Positions 1 through 11,465 of a DNA stretch of 64,000 bases are shown here, one piece after another. A program made the position numbers and the translations under genes. Source of the stretch: Loxodes magnus (taxonomy: Eukaryota > Ciliophora > Karyorelictea > Loxodida > Loxodidae); contig CAMPDV010000211.1 in assembly GCA_946699065.1 (NCBI GenBank), forward strand, positions 310,001-374,000, in the 5' to 3' direction. The notes beneath the pieces are model-generated. The model had not been told where the DNA came from, ran no database searches, and saw only the letters and a list, made by a program, of their open reading frames with translations. The stretch's first letter is position 1, and each line of letters begins with the position of its first letter.

Positions 1-345
1 AAAGTTCCTTGGGATTAAAAATCAGATAATTAAATAATAAAATAAATTTTATAAGGAGAAAGAGAATAAATTCCTTAGGATTGTCCATAATAATTTTCTG
101 ATATTATTTCTAGATGTTGGTTATAATAGCCAAATTGGAGAATAAGTATTGAGGAAATTATTGATAAGTTATAAGAGGGAATCTAATAATAAATTGAAAT
201 TAAAGGTTAAGAAGAGCAATAATTTAATTATAATTGCAGTTAACTTTAATTATCAAATAATCAATCATCGAATATTTAGATGCCTGGAGAGTAAAATTCG
301 GGAGGCTAAAGCTTATTATCAAGTACTCCAGCTTTTTTGAATTGA
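1..345 (+). CDS. Protein kinase, C-terminal part (duplicate copy 1, cut by window edge)
   Basis: This is the last 114 codons of a tyrosine-kinase-like protein kinase whose upstream part lies outside the window. Read with TAA/TAG as Gln, the first residues KVPWDQKSDNQ are the end of kinase subdomain IX, and CWLQQPNWRISIEE is the conserved subdomain XI arginine region. A Gln- and Asn-rich tail follows. It is nearly identical to the 3' end of the complete gene at 36780-37940 and differs mainly near the C-terminus (GCTTTTTTG here, GCTTAGTTG there). It ends at TGA 343-345 followed by TAA. Whether this copy is a full gene cannot be told from the window. It marks the left part of the 11.5-kb duplication. 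Confidence 0.82.
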
Positions 346-1673
346 TAAATAAAAAGATTTATAACAATTAAAAATAAAAATAGATTTATTTAAATATAGA
401 TATTTTATTATTAAATAGGATTATAATTAAATTTTAATTTTTTAATAAAATTCTTAAAAATAACTACTTAAATTTAATAATTAAGATAGTTAAGTTATTA
501 TAGATTATTTTAAATATTTTAAATATCTAAGTATTTATTTAATCTCTATTCTTTAAATTTAAAATTTCATGTTTATGTTCATTAAATTCCTATGAGATAA
601 TTAATCAAAAGGGCTAAAGTAAATAAATAATTGTTTATAAAGATATTATTAATGAAGAAAGTAATTTTATAGAAATTTATAACCAAAAATAAAAGTATCT
701 ACATAGCAGTTTGTTTGAATTACTATAGTGGATAAACTTAAGTCTTTAGATATGTTGCATGCTTGACTACTTTACTAATTATCTCAAGCTAAAAATTATT
801 AAATTTGGCTTATTAAATTAAAATTAAAAATAATATTGTAATTATATGAGGCTTGTTAGCGTAAACTTAGTTTATTGATTTATATAGCCTAAAATTCTGT
901 CAGGCAATGAAGATTTGCTTTAAAAAAATTAAATATATTTAAAATTAAAATTTCTAATTTTATACATCTTAAAAGACAAAGCATCATAAAATAAAAGATA
1001 AACAATTTTAAATAATATGATATAAATTTAAGCTTATATTAGTAATATTATGAAATCTAACAAAATAATAAAAAGTTTTTAATCTTAAATAGCATTAAAG
1101 ATTGATATTAATAAATAAAAATATTAATTATAAAAAAATAAAAATCAGAAGCAATATATTATTATTAAAGATAAATTAATTAAAAATTTAAAAAAATAAT
1201 AAAGAAATAAATTAATAACATTTTTCATTAAAATAGCATAAAATTAAAAATAAAATATTATCAAGAAAATAAATAAAAAATAAATGGAAAAATTCTTTAA
1301 AAAAAATATGTTAAAGTTTTATAAACTTTAAAAATAATTTAAATTAATATAAAATTTCTATTAAAAAGAAAACAAAATTTTTTCATGCAAATTTATAAAA
1401 AAAAATGAATTGAAGAAAATTGAAAAAACACAAAAAATTATAAATCTTACAGCAATTTTATGAAATTATTAATATAAAAAATAAAAAAAAGCCAACAAGA
1501 TATGATGGTGAAATTTAGAAATGCAATTCACGAAATCTTTTTAGATTTAAGCAAAATATAGATTTTATATTAATAATTTTTTAAATATCTTATAAAAAAA
1601 TTATTTTATATTTTCATCTTTCAATTAAAAAAATTTATCTTATTATTTCTAAAATAAATAAAAAAATTATAAT
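346..1673. other. Intergenic, no gene seen
   Basis: AT-rich spacer between the kinase end and tRNA-Met, consisting mostly of A/T homopolymer mixtures. It is conserved in copy 2 with a few percent difference. I see no motif or credible coding stretch. Confidence 0.6.
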
Positions 1674-1745
1674 GCGGTTTGTGAGGATCGAACTCACGAC
1701 CTTCAGATTATGAGACTGACGCGCTACCGACTGCGCTAAAACCGC
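1674..1745 (-). tRNA. tRNA-Met (CAT), elongator type
   Basis: The cloverleaf folds on the minus strand: acceptor GCGGTTT pairs with AAACCGC, D arm GCGC, anticodon loop CTCATAA, T arm GTGAG-TTCGATC-CTCAC. The D and anticodon arms resemble eukaryotic elongator tRNA-Met rather than the initiator. No CCA is encoded and no intron is present. A T-run follows the 3' end on the transcribed strand, as expected for a Pol III terminator. An identical gene lies at 39270-39341. Confidence 0.96.
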
Positions 1746-3046
1746 CTTATTATTAACATATACAATTTATATTAATAACTCTATTATATTGCTATTTACA
1801 TCCTGTAAACTTTATACTTTAAACAAAAATATTTGTTGTATTTTTTAAATAGTCATTCAAAAATTATCTCAATCAATTTATTCAAATAATTTATTTTCTA
1901 ATTCTGTTTATTAAGTTAGAGAGTTTATATTTTTCAAACTTCATAAATATATTTTTAGATATGCTTTTAAGACTATGCTTATAAACCCTTTTTATTGCCT
2001 TTTTATTGCTTTGAAAAACATTTGAACAGATTTTTTTGCATAATATTTTAAATTTTTTTAAGTTAACTATTAAAATAAACTATATTTAAATTATTTTATT
2101 TTCAAATAGTTTTGTTATTTTTCTTAAGATAAGTTAAGGCATTTCATTTTATATATTTATTCATAATCTTTAAAATATTTTAAGATTTTTAATCTAAAAT
2201 ATGTAAAATTTTTAGTAAAATTTAAGATTTAAAATTATTTTATAAAATTAAATCTAATTAAATTATCAAAGAAAAATTAAAATTAAATTAAAATTCACTC
2301 TAAATTTCTTAGAATTTCTTAAAATAAAAAATATAATATTAATTTAAATAATAGTATATTTCTATTTTTTATTTAAAATAAAGATATTAAAAATTTAATT
2401 AAAACTTATAACTTTTTTATTTACTACAAATATTCGAATTGTTTAATTTTTAATTTTTAATATTATTAATTTATATATATTTTATAATTTTAAAATAAAA
2501 AGAAGTTCTCTTTAAATAATTAAATATTTGATTTAAAGATAATTAAAATGCTTTTATAAGTTGAAATAATTATAATATATTTTTTTAATTATAATATACA
2601 ATTTAAAATAAATTCAAAAGAAATTCAATAAAAATCATTTATGAAAAATTTCCCTCAATCACACTAAAAAAATTCCAAGTAAATTTCATAAAAATAATAA
2701 TTTTAAAGATTTTAAAGCAATATTTTATTAATTTAACTTTAATTCAGCTAAATAAATTTTTTAATTAAAGAAAAAAAAAAAAAATATTTCTTATTTCCTA
2801 TTTAATATTAAATTTTAGAATTTTCTATATAAAAATGTTTAAATTAAATTTCAAAAGTTTTTTATAAATCTTTTATCTATCTATCAGTTTAAATAAACGA
2901 AAAATAAAAAGTTTTAATATATTTCTGATTATTTTTAATCTAAAAAATATCTTATTTATATAATTTTAATTTAATTGTTATCTAATTATTATAGAATATT
3001 TTGCCTTAATTTATGATTTTTGTAAAAAATTTGAAGCAATAAAAAT
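1746..3046. other. Intergenic, no gene seen
   Basis: AT-rich spacer between tRNA-Met and tRNA-Ala. Its right part (about 2840-3046) is recognisably similar, inverted, to sequence right of the tRNA-Ala at 32017. No coding signal was found. Confidence 0.6.
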
Positions 3047-3118
3047 GGAGAACTTGGGTATCGATCCCAATGCCTCTCGCATGCTAAGCGAGCGCTCTAC
3101 CATTTGAGCTAGATCCCC
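3047..3118 (-). tRNA. tRNA-Ala (AGC)
   Basis: Minus-strand cloverleaf with acceptor GGGGATC/GTTCTCC (one T-T mismatch and one G-T pair), D arm with GGTAGAGC, anticodon loop TTAGCAT, and T loop ATCGATA closed by TTGGG/CCCAA. The AGC anticodon (probably inosine-modified in the cell) reads GCN. ATTTTTAT follows the 3' end. The same mature sequence recurs at 40642-40713 and, on the other strand, at 32017-32088. Confidence 0.96.
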
Positions 3119-6100
3119 TTTAATAATACCTAAATCGCTTCAATTTAAATAGCAAATTAATAAAAAATAGAGCTAACTATCTGATTTCACTTAAATAAAA
3201 TGTTAACAAATAATCAAATTTTAAGTATAAAAAATAAAAAATATTATATAGAAAATATAGCAAATTATAAAGGAAAAAAACTGAACTTTCTATATTTTAT
3301 GATAAAATTTTTCTTTCTAAGGAATGTCATTTATTTATAAAAGATATAACTATTAAAGATTAAGCAAGTGACTTAAATCTTTTTAGAGTTTCTAATTATC
3401 AGACAATATAAAAAAATAATAATCACAAATAAAAGAGAGAGGAAAATGCTTAAGCTTAAAATAAACAATTAATATAAATTTGATTTATAATTCTAAAGAA
3501 GTGTCCTAAAAGTATTTTAGTAAATAAACGTCTCTTTTATAACTGAAAATATTGATAATATATCTCTACTAAATAAATTTTATATTTCCTTTCATTTAAG
3601 ATGATTATTATTATTATTTTACTTAGACTTAATTTATCTATTCTCTATTTACAATTATTTTAATTTAAGGATTAATCTTAAATCTATGTTTCTTTTAAAT
3701 TTTTTAAAGGAAATTAAATTTTTAATATATAAAATAAGGGTATAAATAATATAAAAAAGCATTAAGGATTTCTTTAATAACTTAATTAAGAAGCTTTTTA
3801 TTTTATTTTGCATTTGTGAAAGAGTGAATTTAATAAAATAAAATGGGATATTTTTTTAATTTAGAGAATAACTCGAGTAAAACACTCCTTAGTCATTACC
3901 CAATAATGTATCTTTGCTTAATATGTAAACAAATTTATTAAATTCTTTGATATATAATAAAAATCCTTTTTGTAAATTGATTTTTTATGCTTTTTCTTAT
4001 TAATTTGTTTTACGCTAATTAATGATTAGAATAGGAGTTGAAAGAAAGAAAGAAAAGGAGAGATGAGATAAAATTTAATTTTAATTAAAAAAATGACTAA
4101 AGATATAAATGAGCATGCAAAAATTGATTAATGAATGGAAAGCATAAAAATAAAAATGGTTGTAGGAATTAGCCTTTTAGATAATCAAAACTTTATGAAT
4201 CTTAGATTTTTTTACCTGGGAAGCATTACTACAAATAATAGAAATAGAAAGAACATTTTATTACAAAAGCATAAAAGGAATATTTTCCTTAAATATCTAG
4301 ATTTTATTTAGCTTGAACTTTCCATTGTATAAATAGGTATAATATAAGATAAATTTAAGAATAATGAAATCAATCCGAAGAAATATCTTGCATAATGTTT
4401 TATAATTTTATTGCTATTATCAATAAAGAAAGAAATGTAGTTTATAATCATTATTCTAATAATAGCCATTATGAGATTTAATTATTTCTAAATGGAATCT
4501 GAAAGCTTTGATACTCCAAATTTTTAAATCTCCAGAAAATAGTGAAGTATTCTTCTTTTTCTATGCATTTCAAATGTGTGCAGAGTATCTTAAACTATAC
4601 TTATACTTAAAAATAATAAATATTTGCATGACTGATGTATATGCTTAATTTTTCATATATTTTTTAAATGTGATATGAAGAAAGAAAGTACTTCTAAGGT
4701 AAAGATTTCTTTTTTAAGGATTCAATCACTTAAAATCTCTATCAGCATTATATTTTAAGCAGATTTCAAAGAATAAAAAGAGTTTATAGGAAAATTATTT
4801 TAAGTTGAGAAAGAGAGTAAATTGCATTAAATTTATTTGATTTTCTGATTTCCTTATAATTTAAATGTAATAAACTTCATAGAGATAAGTAAAATAAATT
4901 TAAGGTATGATTTATACTAGAGTATTATATTAATTTTATATGATTATAGATTTTATAATCATTGTAACTTTGTTTATGAAGCTTTGTTAGCACAAAAATA
5001 ATTTTATTTTTATAGATTTTCTTTACATTTAATATAACCTATTTTAATTAAAAAAGCAAATATAAATTTCTCTTTAAGCGTTTACATATTAAAAATAAAT
5101 GAGTAGGAAAAATAGCAGGATAAAGGTTAAAGTATAGAAATTTTTGAAAGACTAGAGTAGATTAAATGTTTTCCTGCAATCAAATTGAAATCCTTTAAGA
5201 AATATAAAAATAATTTTTCCTTATATTTTAGACAAAAATAGCTTATTATATCTCAAAAATAAAAATAACTTAAACATTTCTAAAAAATTAATTTCTCATG
5301 TTTTTCTCAGTTATTTTCTATTTCAAACTAAATTAGAATATTTAGATTTTTTAAAGGATAAAAAACATATACATTTGATTGAGATAAAAATTGTTTTATT
5401 TAGATCCATGAAGATCAACATAATTATAGAATAATAAATTTTTAGTAGATCTAAGAGATTATATTTATAATTTAGTTTTATATTTATTATTAAATTATAA
5501 ACCTTAATTTATCATAAGCTTTTAATTATTTTTAACTTAATCCTTATTTAATATTATCTTCTCTTTAATTAAATGTCTTGCTATATTAAATAACCTGATA
5601 AAATGTTTAAGGTATTACCTTAATATTTACAACTAATATTATAATTAATTTTTTTTCTAATTAACATGTTTGCAAATATAAGTTTTCGATCTTAACAAAA
5701 TTTATCATATAAAGCCTCTTTAACTTAATACTTTACAAAGCATTTTATTTATTAATTATAAGTTAAATAGATATAAGCTAAATAGATAAAAGTTATTAAT
5801 ATTAAAAATAATTTAAGGAATTTAATTAGTAAGAATCAATTTTATTAACTTACTATTAAATTAAAATTTAATACTCTTTTATAATTATTAAAAGTAAAAG
5901 TTTCTAAATCTTTTTATTTTTTAATAAATAAAATAACACTATTTTAGCAACTAATTTTAATATTAATTCTAGAAATTAAGAATTTTTATCTCAAAAATAT
6001 TTGCTAATAAATAAATATTTTAGAATATTAAATTAAAAATTTCAATCTTGCTGAAAAGTTTAATTTTAAAATTAAAAATTAGTTATGTTTGTTTTTTGGA

Positions 6101-6289
6101 ATTAATTGAGATTTCACATAGAATTTTTCTTTATAAATTAAAATTTTATTTATTTAATTTTTATAGTTAAATTAAAATTTTTATATTAAGCTTTTTTAAC
6201 ATATTAACTAAGTATTATTCTCTTTATGAGTCATTTACTTTAGTAAATCTTATAAATATATTATTTATTATTAAATATCTAAAAAATAT
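3119..6289. other. Intergenic spacer, mostly the invariant tract
   Basis: AT-rich spacer between tRNA-Ala and tRNA-Val with no credible gene. From about 3689 to its right end I see no difference from copy 2, unlike the flanks. It is also distantly similar, inverted, to 29197-32016; for example, 5150-5200 matches about 30145-30190 on the other strand. Confidence 0.6.
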
Positions 6290-6361
6290 ACAGACAGCGG
6301 GGATCGAACCCGCGACCTACTGCGTGTGAAGCAGTCGTCATAGCCACTAGACCATGTCTGC
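3689..6361. other. Sequence-identical tract shared with 41286-43958
   Basis: Line-by-line comparison with copy 2 at constant offset 37597 finds no substitution or indel across about 2.67 kb. Left of it mismatches are frequent (for example around 3563, 3579, 3627 and 3688), and the first mismatch on the right is position 6362, directly next to tRNA-Val. Recent gene conversion or an assembly collapse would both give this pattern. Confidence 0.75.
6290..6361 (-). tRNA. tRNA-Val (CAC)
   Basis: Minus-strand cloverleaf: acceptor GCAGACA/TGTCTGT, anticodon stem ACTGC/GCAGT closing loop TTCACAC, T arm GCGGG-TTCGATC-CCCGC. The anticodon CAC reads GTG. ATATTTTTT follows the 3' end on the transcribed strand. 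The gene is identical to 43887-43958 and differs at two bases from the TAC-anticodon paralogue at 29125-29196. Confidence 0.96.
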
Positions 6362-7551
6362 ATATAATATTAAGCTATGAACTTGCTTAAATTCTTAAAA
6401 TTTAAATAAAATTTCTTATTTTTTATCTTCCATTTTTAAGTTAGTTTGCTCTTATCTTACCAGGTTATCAACATCTAAGAAGAATATAAACTTTTATTTC
6501 TAAAATTTTAAAATTTAAAACTTTTAAGTTTTTCATAGTATTATAATATGAGTGGCTTGCTAAGCTATATCTTTTTAAATAAATAGAATACGTTTCGTAG
6601 AGAACATTTCGAACTGAAGAGGTAAACTTTAAGCCAAAATTATTAAGTTTTAGCTAACCTAAAGTGATTAATAGATAAGAAAAAATAGATAAACTCACTT
6701 GACAATTTAAACTGACTTTACAATTTAGTTGATATAAATTATTTTACTATGCAATTATCATTCTATATAGTATAAAGTATTTTAGCCTTTATTCTAGCAA
6801 ACTCTTTGCTTTTTATTCAAAGGATATATATTTAAGTCAAAGTAATTGATTTAATTATGAAATTTTAGAAAAAGTGATGGTTATATCTGAAGAGAATAGT
6901 TAGAACCAATTTACATTTTTTTATTTCTAAAATCTTTAGATTTTATTAAGCAAACAACCATGGGAAATAATTACCAGCTTTATTTATGCTTTAAAAATAG
7001 CATCTAGGTATATATCTAGAATTAATATAAAAAATAATATCCTTAATATAGAAACATTAATAATTAAGATATAATAGAGTATATAGCTTTTAAAAAAGTG
7101 AATTAAGAATAAAGGAATATATAATTATAGTAATTATTAATAAAAAATCTATATAGTAGCTATTTTAAGAAATTTATTTCATATTAATTAAAAAATATTA
7201 CAAGCATTAAAATAAACCTTATAGTTTGCTGAAAATAAAGAATAAACTCGTTTAGATAATCAAATTATAACAAGTTAAATTCAAGTTTGTCAAGTTAAGA
7301 ATAAAAATCTTTAAAAAAATTAGTAAAATAAAGTTTTAAATTTTTGATTTAAGCTTTAATTATTAAATCTTTTAGATAAGGGGCAAAATAACTTTTAGTT
7401 TTTTTTATTTTTAGCTTAAAGTATTTTTCCTTTATTAAAGTAGTAGATGCTTTTACATTTATTATTTAAATAAATTTTGGTTATAATCAAAAATTAACTT
7501 TAGTCAAATAAATCTTTAAATTTAAATTTTATATACAAAGAAAGTGTTAAC
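6362..7551. other. Intergenic downstream of the receptor gene
   Basis: AT-rich spacer between tRNA-Val and the receptor stop codon. It diverges from copy 2 immediately after the tRNA, including a replaced stretch near 6985-7000. No gene was recognised. Confidence 0.55.
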
Positions 7552-10500
7552 TCATAATGAAAATTTTTCTCTTTTTTTTTCATTTTCAAACTTATCTTCA
7601 AAACTTTGCTCCTAATCATATAATGCTTCATCTATTTAGATTTATTTTCTTTCTTTTTCCTTAAAGATATTACTTTGAGAGCTACTCTGTAGAACTTCTT
7701 TTTATAAAGTTTACCAAGTAAATGAAAGGGATTTTTCAAAATTTTAAAAGTAGTCTCTTCCTCTATTTATTTAGGATTTTTAAGTTTTTTATTATTTTTT
7801 TTGAATAGAAACACTTCTGGTAAATTATTTTTAATATAAAAACTAACTGCACTCATTATTCTTAACATTGTGCTAGAGATAAAGCTTAAGCATAAAATTA
7901 TTTTTATCAAATAAAAAATCTTCACAGGTTAGCTATTTATCAGCTAGGTATTTTCTAAAATTATAGTAAGTTAGCTAGTTTTATTAGTATTAATAAAGCA
8001 AATTCTCATTATTTTTGCACTAAAATGTCCATCTGAACAAATAAGTTTCGTCTAGCTCAAAGATAGTTATCATAATTTTATATTTCCTTTACAGCTTATA
8101 GCCTATTATACTGTTTATGATACAACTAACTATAAAAGAACTTATGAAGATTCTTTCGTTTTCAGTATATTACTCCAAATATACTCTAAATATCTATACT
8201 ATTGCATGGTTTATATTAAAGGAGAGAAGAATCAATATTCAATAGTTTAGCTTTATATAGCAGCAAGGCTGAGTTTTGTAAGTGTAATAGAATAAAATAA
8301 TCAAAATTAATAAATAAAAGATAGCATGGATCTTCTTGCTTTATTATTCGATAAACAAATTCATTACTATCAATAACATCTGAAATAATCTATATACCAC
8401 TAGGTAGCTTTTCTTGTATTTTATTTTCATTAAGTATCCATAAAGTTCTTGTCACATCAAAACTGTTTTTGTTCCAAGAAGTGTATAAAGAATGAAGCAG
8501 ATAGAACATAAAATCACAAAAAAAAGATGAGTTCCTTATCAGCATTTCCAATTACAATCTTTATAGTGAAAAGATTCTGAAAATTCTATAGTTCCATTTT
8601 TATTGCTATCTACTCCATCAACACAAATAAATAAATCCATAAAATTTCAATTTAAAGGAAGAAAGAAGCTGTATGTCAAAAGGGGACCAAAGTAGTATGA
8701 AAAGCTTCCTATTAACTACAAAAGCGTATATTTTGAAAATTCTAACTTCACTAAAATGGATAGAAAGCTTAGTAGTCAAATAATAGCAATAATACAAGCT
8801 ACTAATTGATTAGAGTATTATTTATTATAAGATTATTCGAATATATTTACAAAATCTAACTTAGCACAGCTTGTGGCAAATTTTGCAATATAACCGTAGC
8901 CAGAAACGTCAGATCCTATTGAAATTATCTAGAAAAAGTACAAAATTAAATGTAACATATAAATGAAGTCTCAGGTTGACATTACAAACATTTTTCGAAG
9001 TTTATCAATTTTGTAATTTCTTTAAAATTTAATTTTTCATAAGGAAAGAATAGTAAACAGAAATAATAAAGCAAGTAACACTACAATTTTTATGATAAAT
9101 CCTTTCTTAAATTTTTATTTATCTTTTCCTTTAAATGGGCAAGGTTAATATCATCTGTCTTTGAAAATTCCAGTGCTTCCATCTCATCACATAAAAGGAG
9201 TTTTATAATCAAAAATCACGTCACAAAAATACAGTAAGATCCAATTTATTAAAGGGATCAGGTTTCTTATTCATCTTTTCTATAATTAAAAATAGCTCAA
9301 GGCAAAAATTCTCTATCATTAGTGGAATCTTTAATACTCACTTTCCCAGTAGCTCCTATAAATTTAACTTTTCTTATTTCTTTTATGATATTATCTTAAT
9401 TAGTGTAATTTTCCCCTGATTCGATCAAGTTTTTTAAAGCATGTGCTCCTAGCAAAACACTATCAAATTCATTAAAGATGTAGTTAGATACTGTAGAAGT
9501 TTAAAAATATTCTTGTATTTAATCTTTTATAGACTACCCAAACTCACCTATTTCTCCAATAAAATCAAATTAAATTGCTCCTTTTAAGACAGTTTAAATT
9601 TTATAGATTTCTTCTCCTTTTTCTAAAAAATGTTAATTTAACCAGCCAAAGGCTAATATTTCAAAGTCTCCTTCCCTTGCTCCTAAGTCATATAAATATC
9701 TTAGTAAGTATTTAACATCATCATCATAAACACCTATTAGTACCACTCTTGTTTTCTTATAAATCTCTTATACCACTAATTTTCAGGTATCGTTTTGACT
9801 TTATGAGCTGATGTAGTTAATTTATCTTAGTTAGTTTACTATATTTATATTAAAATGATCAGCTTCTTTTTAAAAATAGTTATAAATACCCTTAGATCAT
9901 GCATTGTCTTGATAAATAAATCCTATATTTTTCCATCCTTATATTTGACATATTCATGTTATCAAAACTGCTAGGTAAGAATCAGAACAAATTGTGCGAA
10001 CAAAAAATGGAAATTTTTTCATATCAGATAGATCAGGAGCAGTGTCGCCTCCAGAAATGCAGGTTATTGTAAGATTTTATTGCTCAAAAAAGTGATAGAG
10101 ATCAATAGAATTAGCACTTGTTCCAGGCATAAAATGAATTAGACCATATTAATCCTTTTTTTGACTTCATTCTTTATATGTATAATCATAATCAAATCAT
10201 TCTGCACCTGTATACATATTAGCTGACTTGAACTTATAATAAGGTAAGATATTACTAATGCTATTTAAATACTAAATGCCATATAATCTTCCTTAATAGT
10301 AAGCAGAAATCCATTAAACTTCAACTCCGTCGGGATTTTTATAATCCAAAACCATGCTAACTGGAATTTAAATAAGGCTATTATCAGGTGGCGTTGAAGT
10401 TCCATCAGGTCATAATATCATCTCACTATAAACAATTGAAGACATACTAGCGGTTCCAACTACTTTAATCTAGTTATCTTATACATTCAAAATTTAAAGC

Positions 10501-11465
10501 TAGATATTTTGACTGGAAAATAACTTTTATATAAGTTGATTTACTTGAGCGTTATTAATAGAATGAATCTCCTTTAAAAGACTAAGAATTTATTAAATAA
10601 CTAGTTCTACACAGTAAAGCTAATATTCTATCTTATTTTTATTGAATCTTTTTCCAAAGTTTAATCCTATAAATCCGTTTAAGTTAAATTTACCTACTAA
10701 ATCTCAAGCCAATCATGAGTTTTATAAGTTCATAATAAATGCTTTGATAGTTATCTTCTTTTATAAGAGTTAATTTAGGAAAGCTTCAAAGTTATAGTTA
10801 ATAGTACTATAAAACTTAGAAATCCCTTTTAACTAAATTTCTTCGAAGATTATTGAGAATTAAAGCTTCTAATTGGAGAAATCTGGAATATATCATAAGT
10901 ATTCCATATTTTTAAGTCTTTAGTGTATGATAAAAGATTCATTTTAAGAGTACTAATCAGTAAAATATCCTATTGATTTTCACTTAAATTAATCTAGAAA
11001 ATGAATAACTACTTCGGCAATTGATTCAGTTGAAGGTAAAATGAAATGGGTGAATTAATTTCATTTCGTTTTCACGAGTTACTCTTTGGCTACCAGATGA
11101 ATAATCTTTTATTGATTGCAAAAGATGGAAACTAAATAGGTGATTTGATAACTTTAAGTTATTTCAATAATAATATCGAACTTTTACTTAGCCCATTCTT
11201 AGGTAAAATTTCAGTTCTAATTTTTCAGAAGAATATCTTTTTCAATCTCCTAAAACTAGATTTAAAAGTGGTAATTATTATTTTAGAATTGATAGCTAAT
11301 ATTCTAAAAATTCTGGTTATAATAATAGTCTAAATTGCTTGCAAATTGACTGTTATAACTTTCTAAATCTTGGCTTGCATCTTAATCATATAAATAAAGA
11401 ATTTTTAATCCCTTAGCTTCGATAAAGAAGCAAATAATACATAAAGCTAATAATTTATGTGCCAT
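7552..11465 (-). pseudogene. Receptor with PBP-type ectodomain, copy 1, frameshifted
   Basis: This is the paralogue of the gene at 45168-49082 and encodes the same multi-pass receptor. It runs from ATG 11465 (MAHKLLALCIICFF, a signal-peptide-like start) to TGA 7552-7554. The span is 3914 bases, one short of a multiple of three. Copy 2 has six A at 46841-46846 where this copy has five A at 9225-9229, so the frame is lost just before the first membrane segment, in the region matching CDVIFDYKTPF. A compensating pair of indels near 7735-7805 alters roughly 25 residues of the tail. The N-terminal 40 residues differ from copy 2 more than the rest. It is either a recently broken gene or a sequencing indel. 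The long ligand-binding frame upstream is otherwise well kept. Confidence 0.8.

Noticed and set aside
3119..6289. Conserved tract as a hidden coding or structured RNA gene explaining its identity
   Set aside because: No frame has convincing composition and no GC-rich structured block stands out; gene conversion or assembly collapse explains the identity better.
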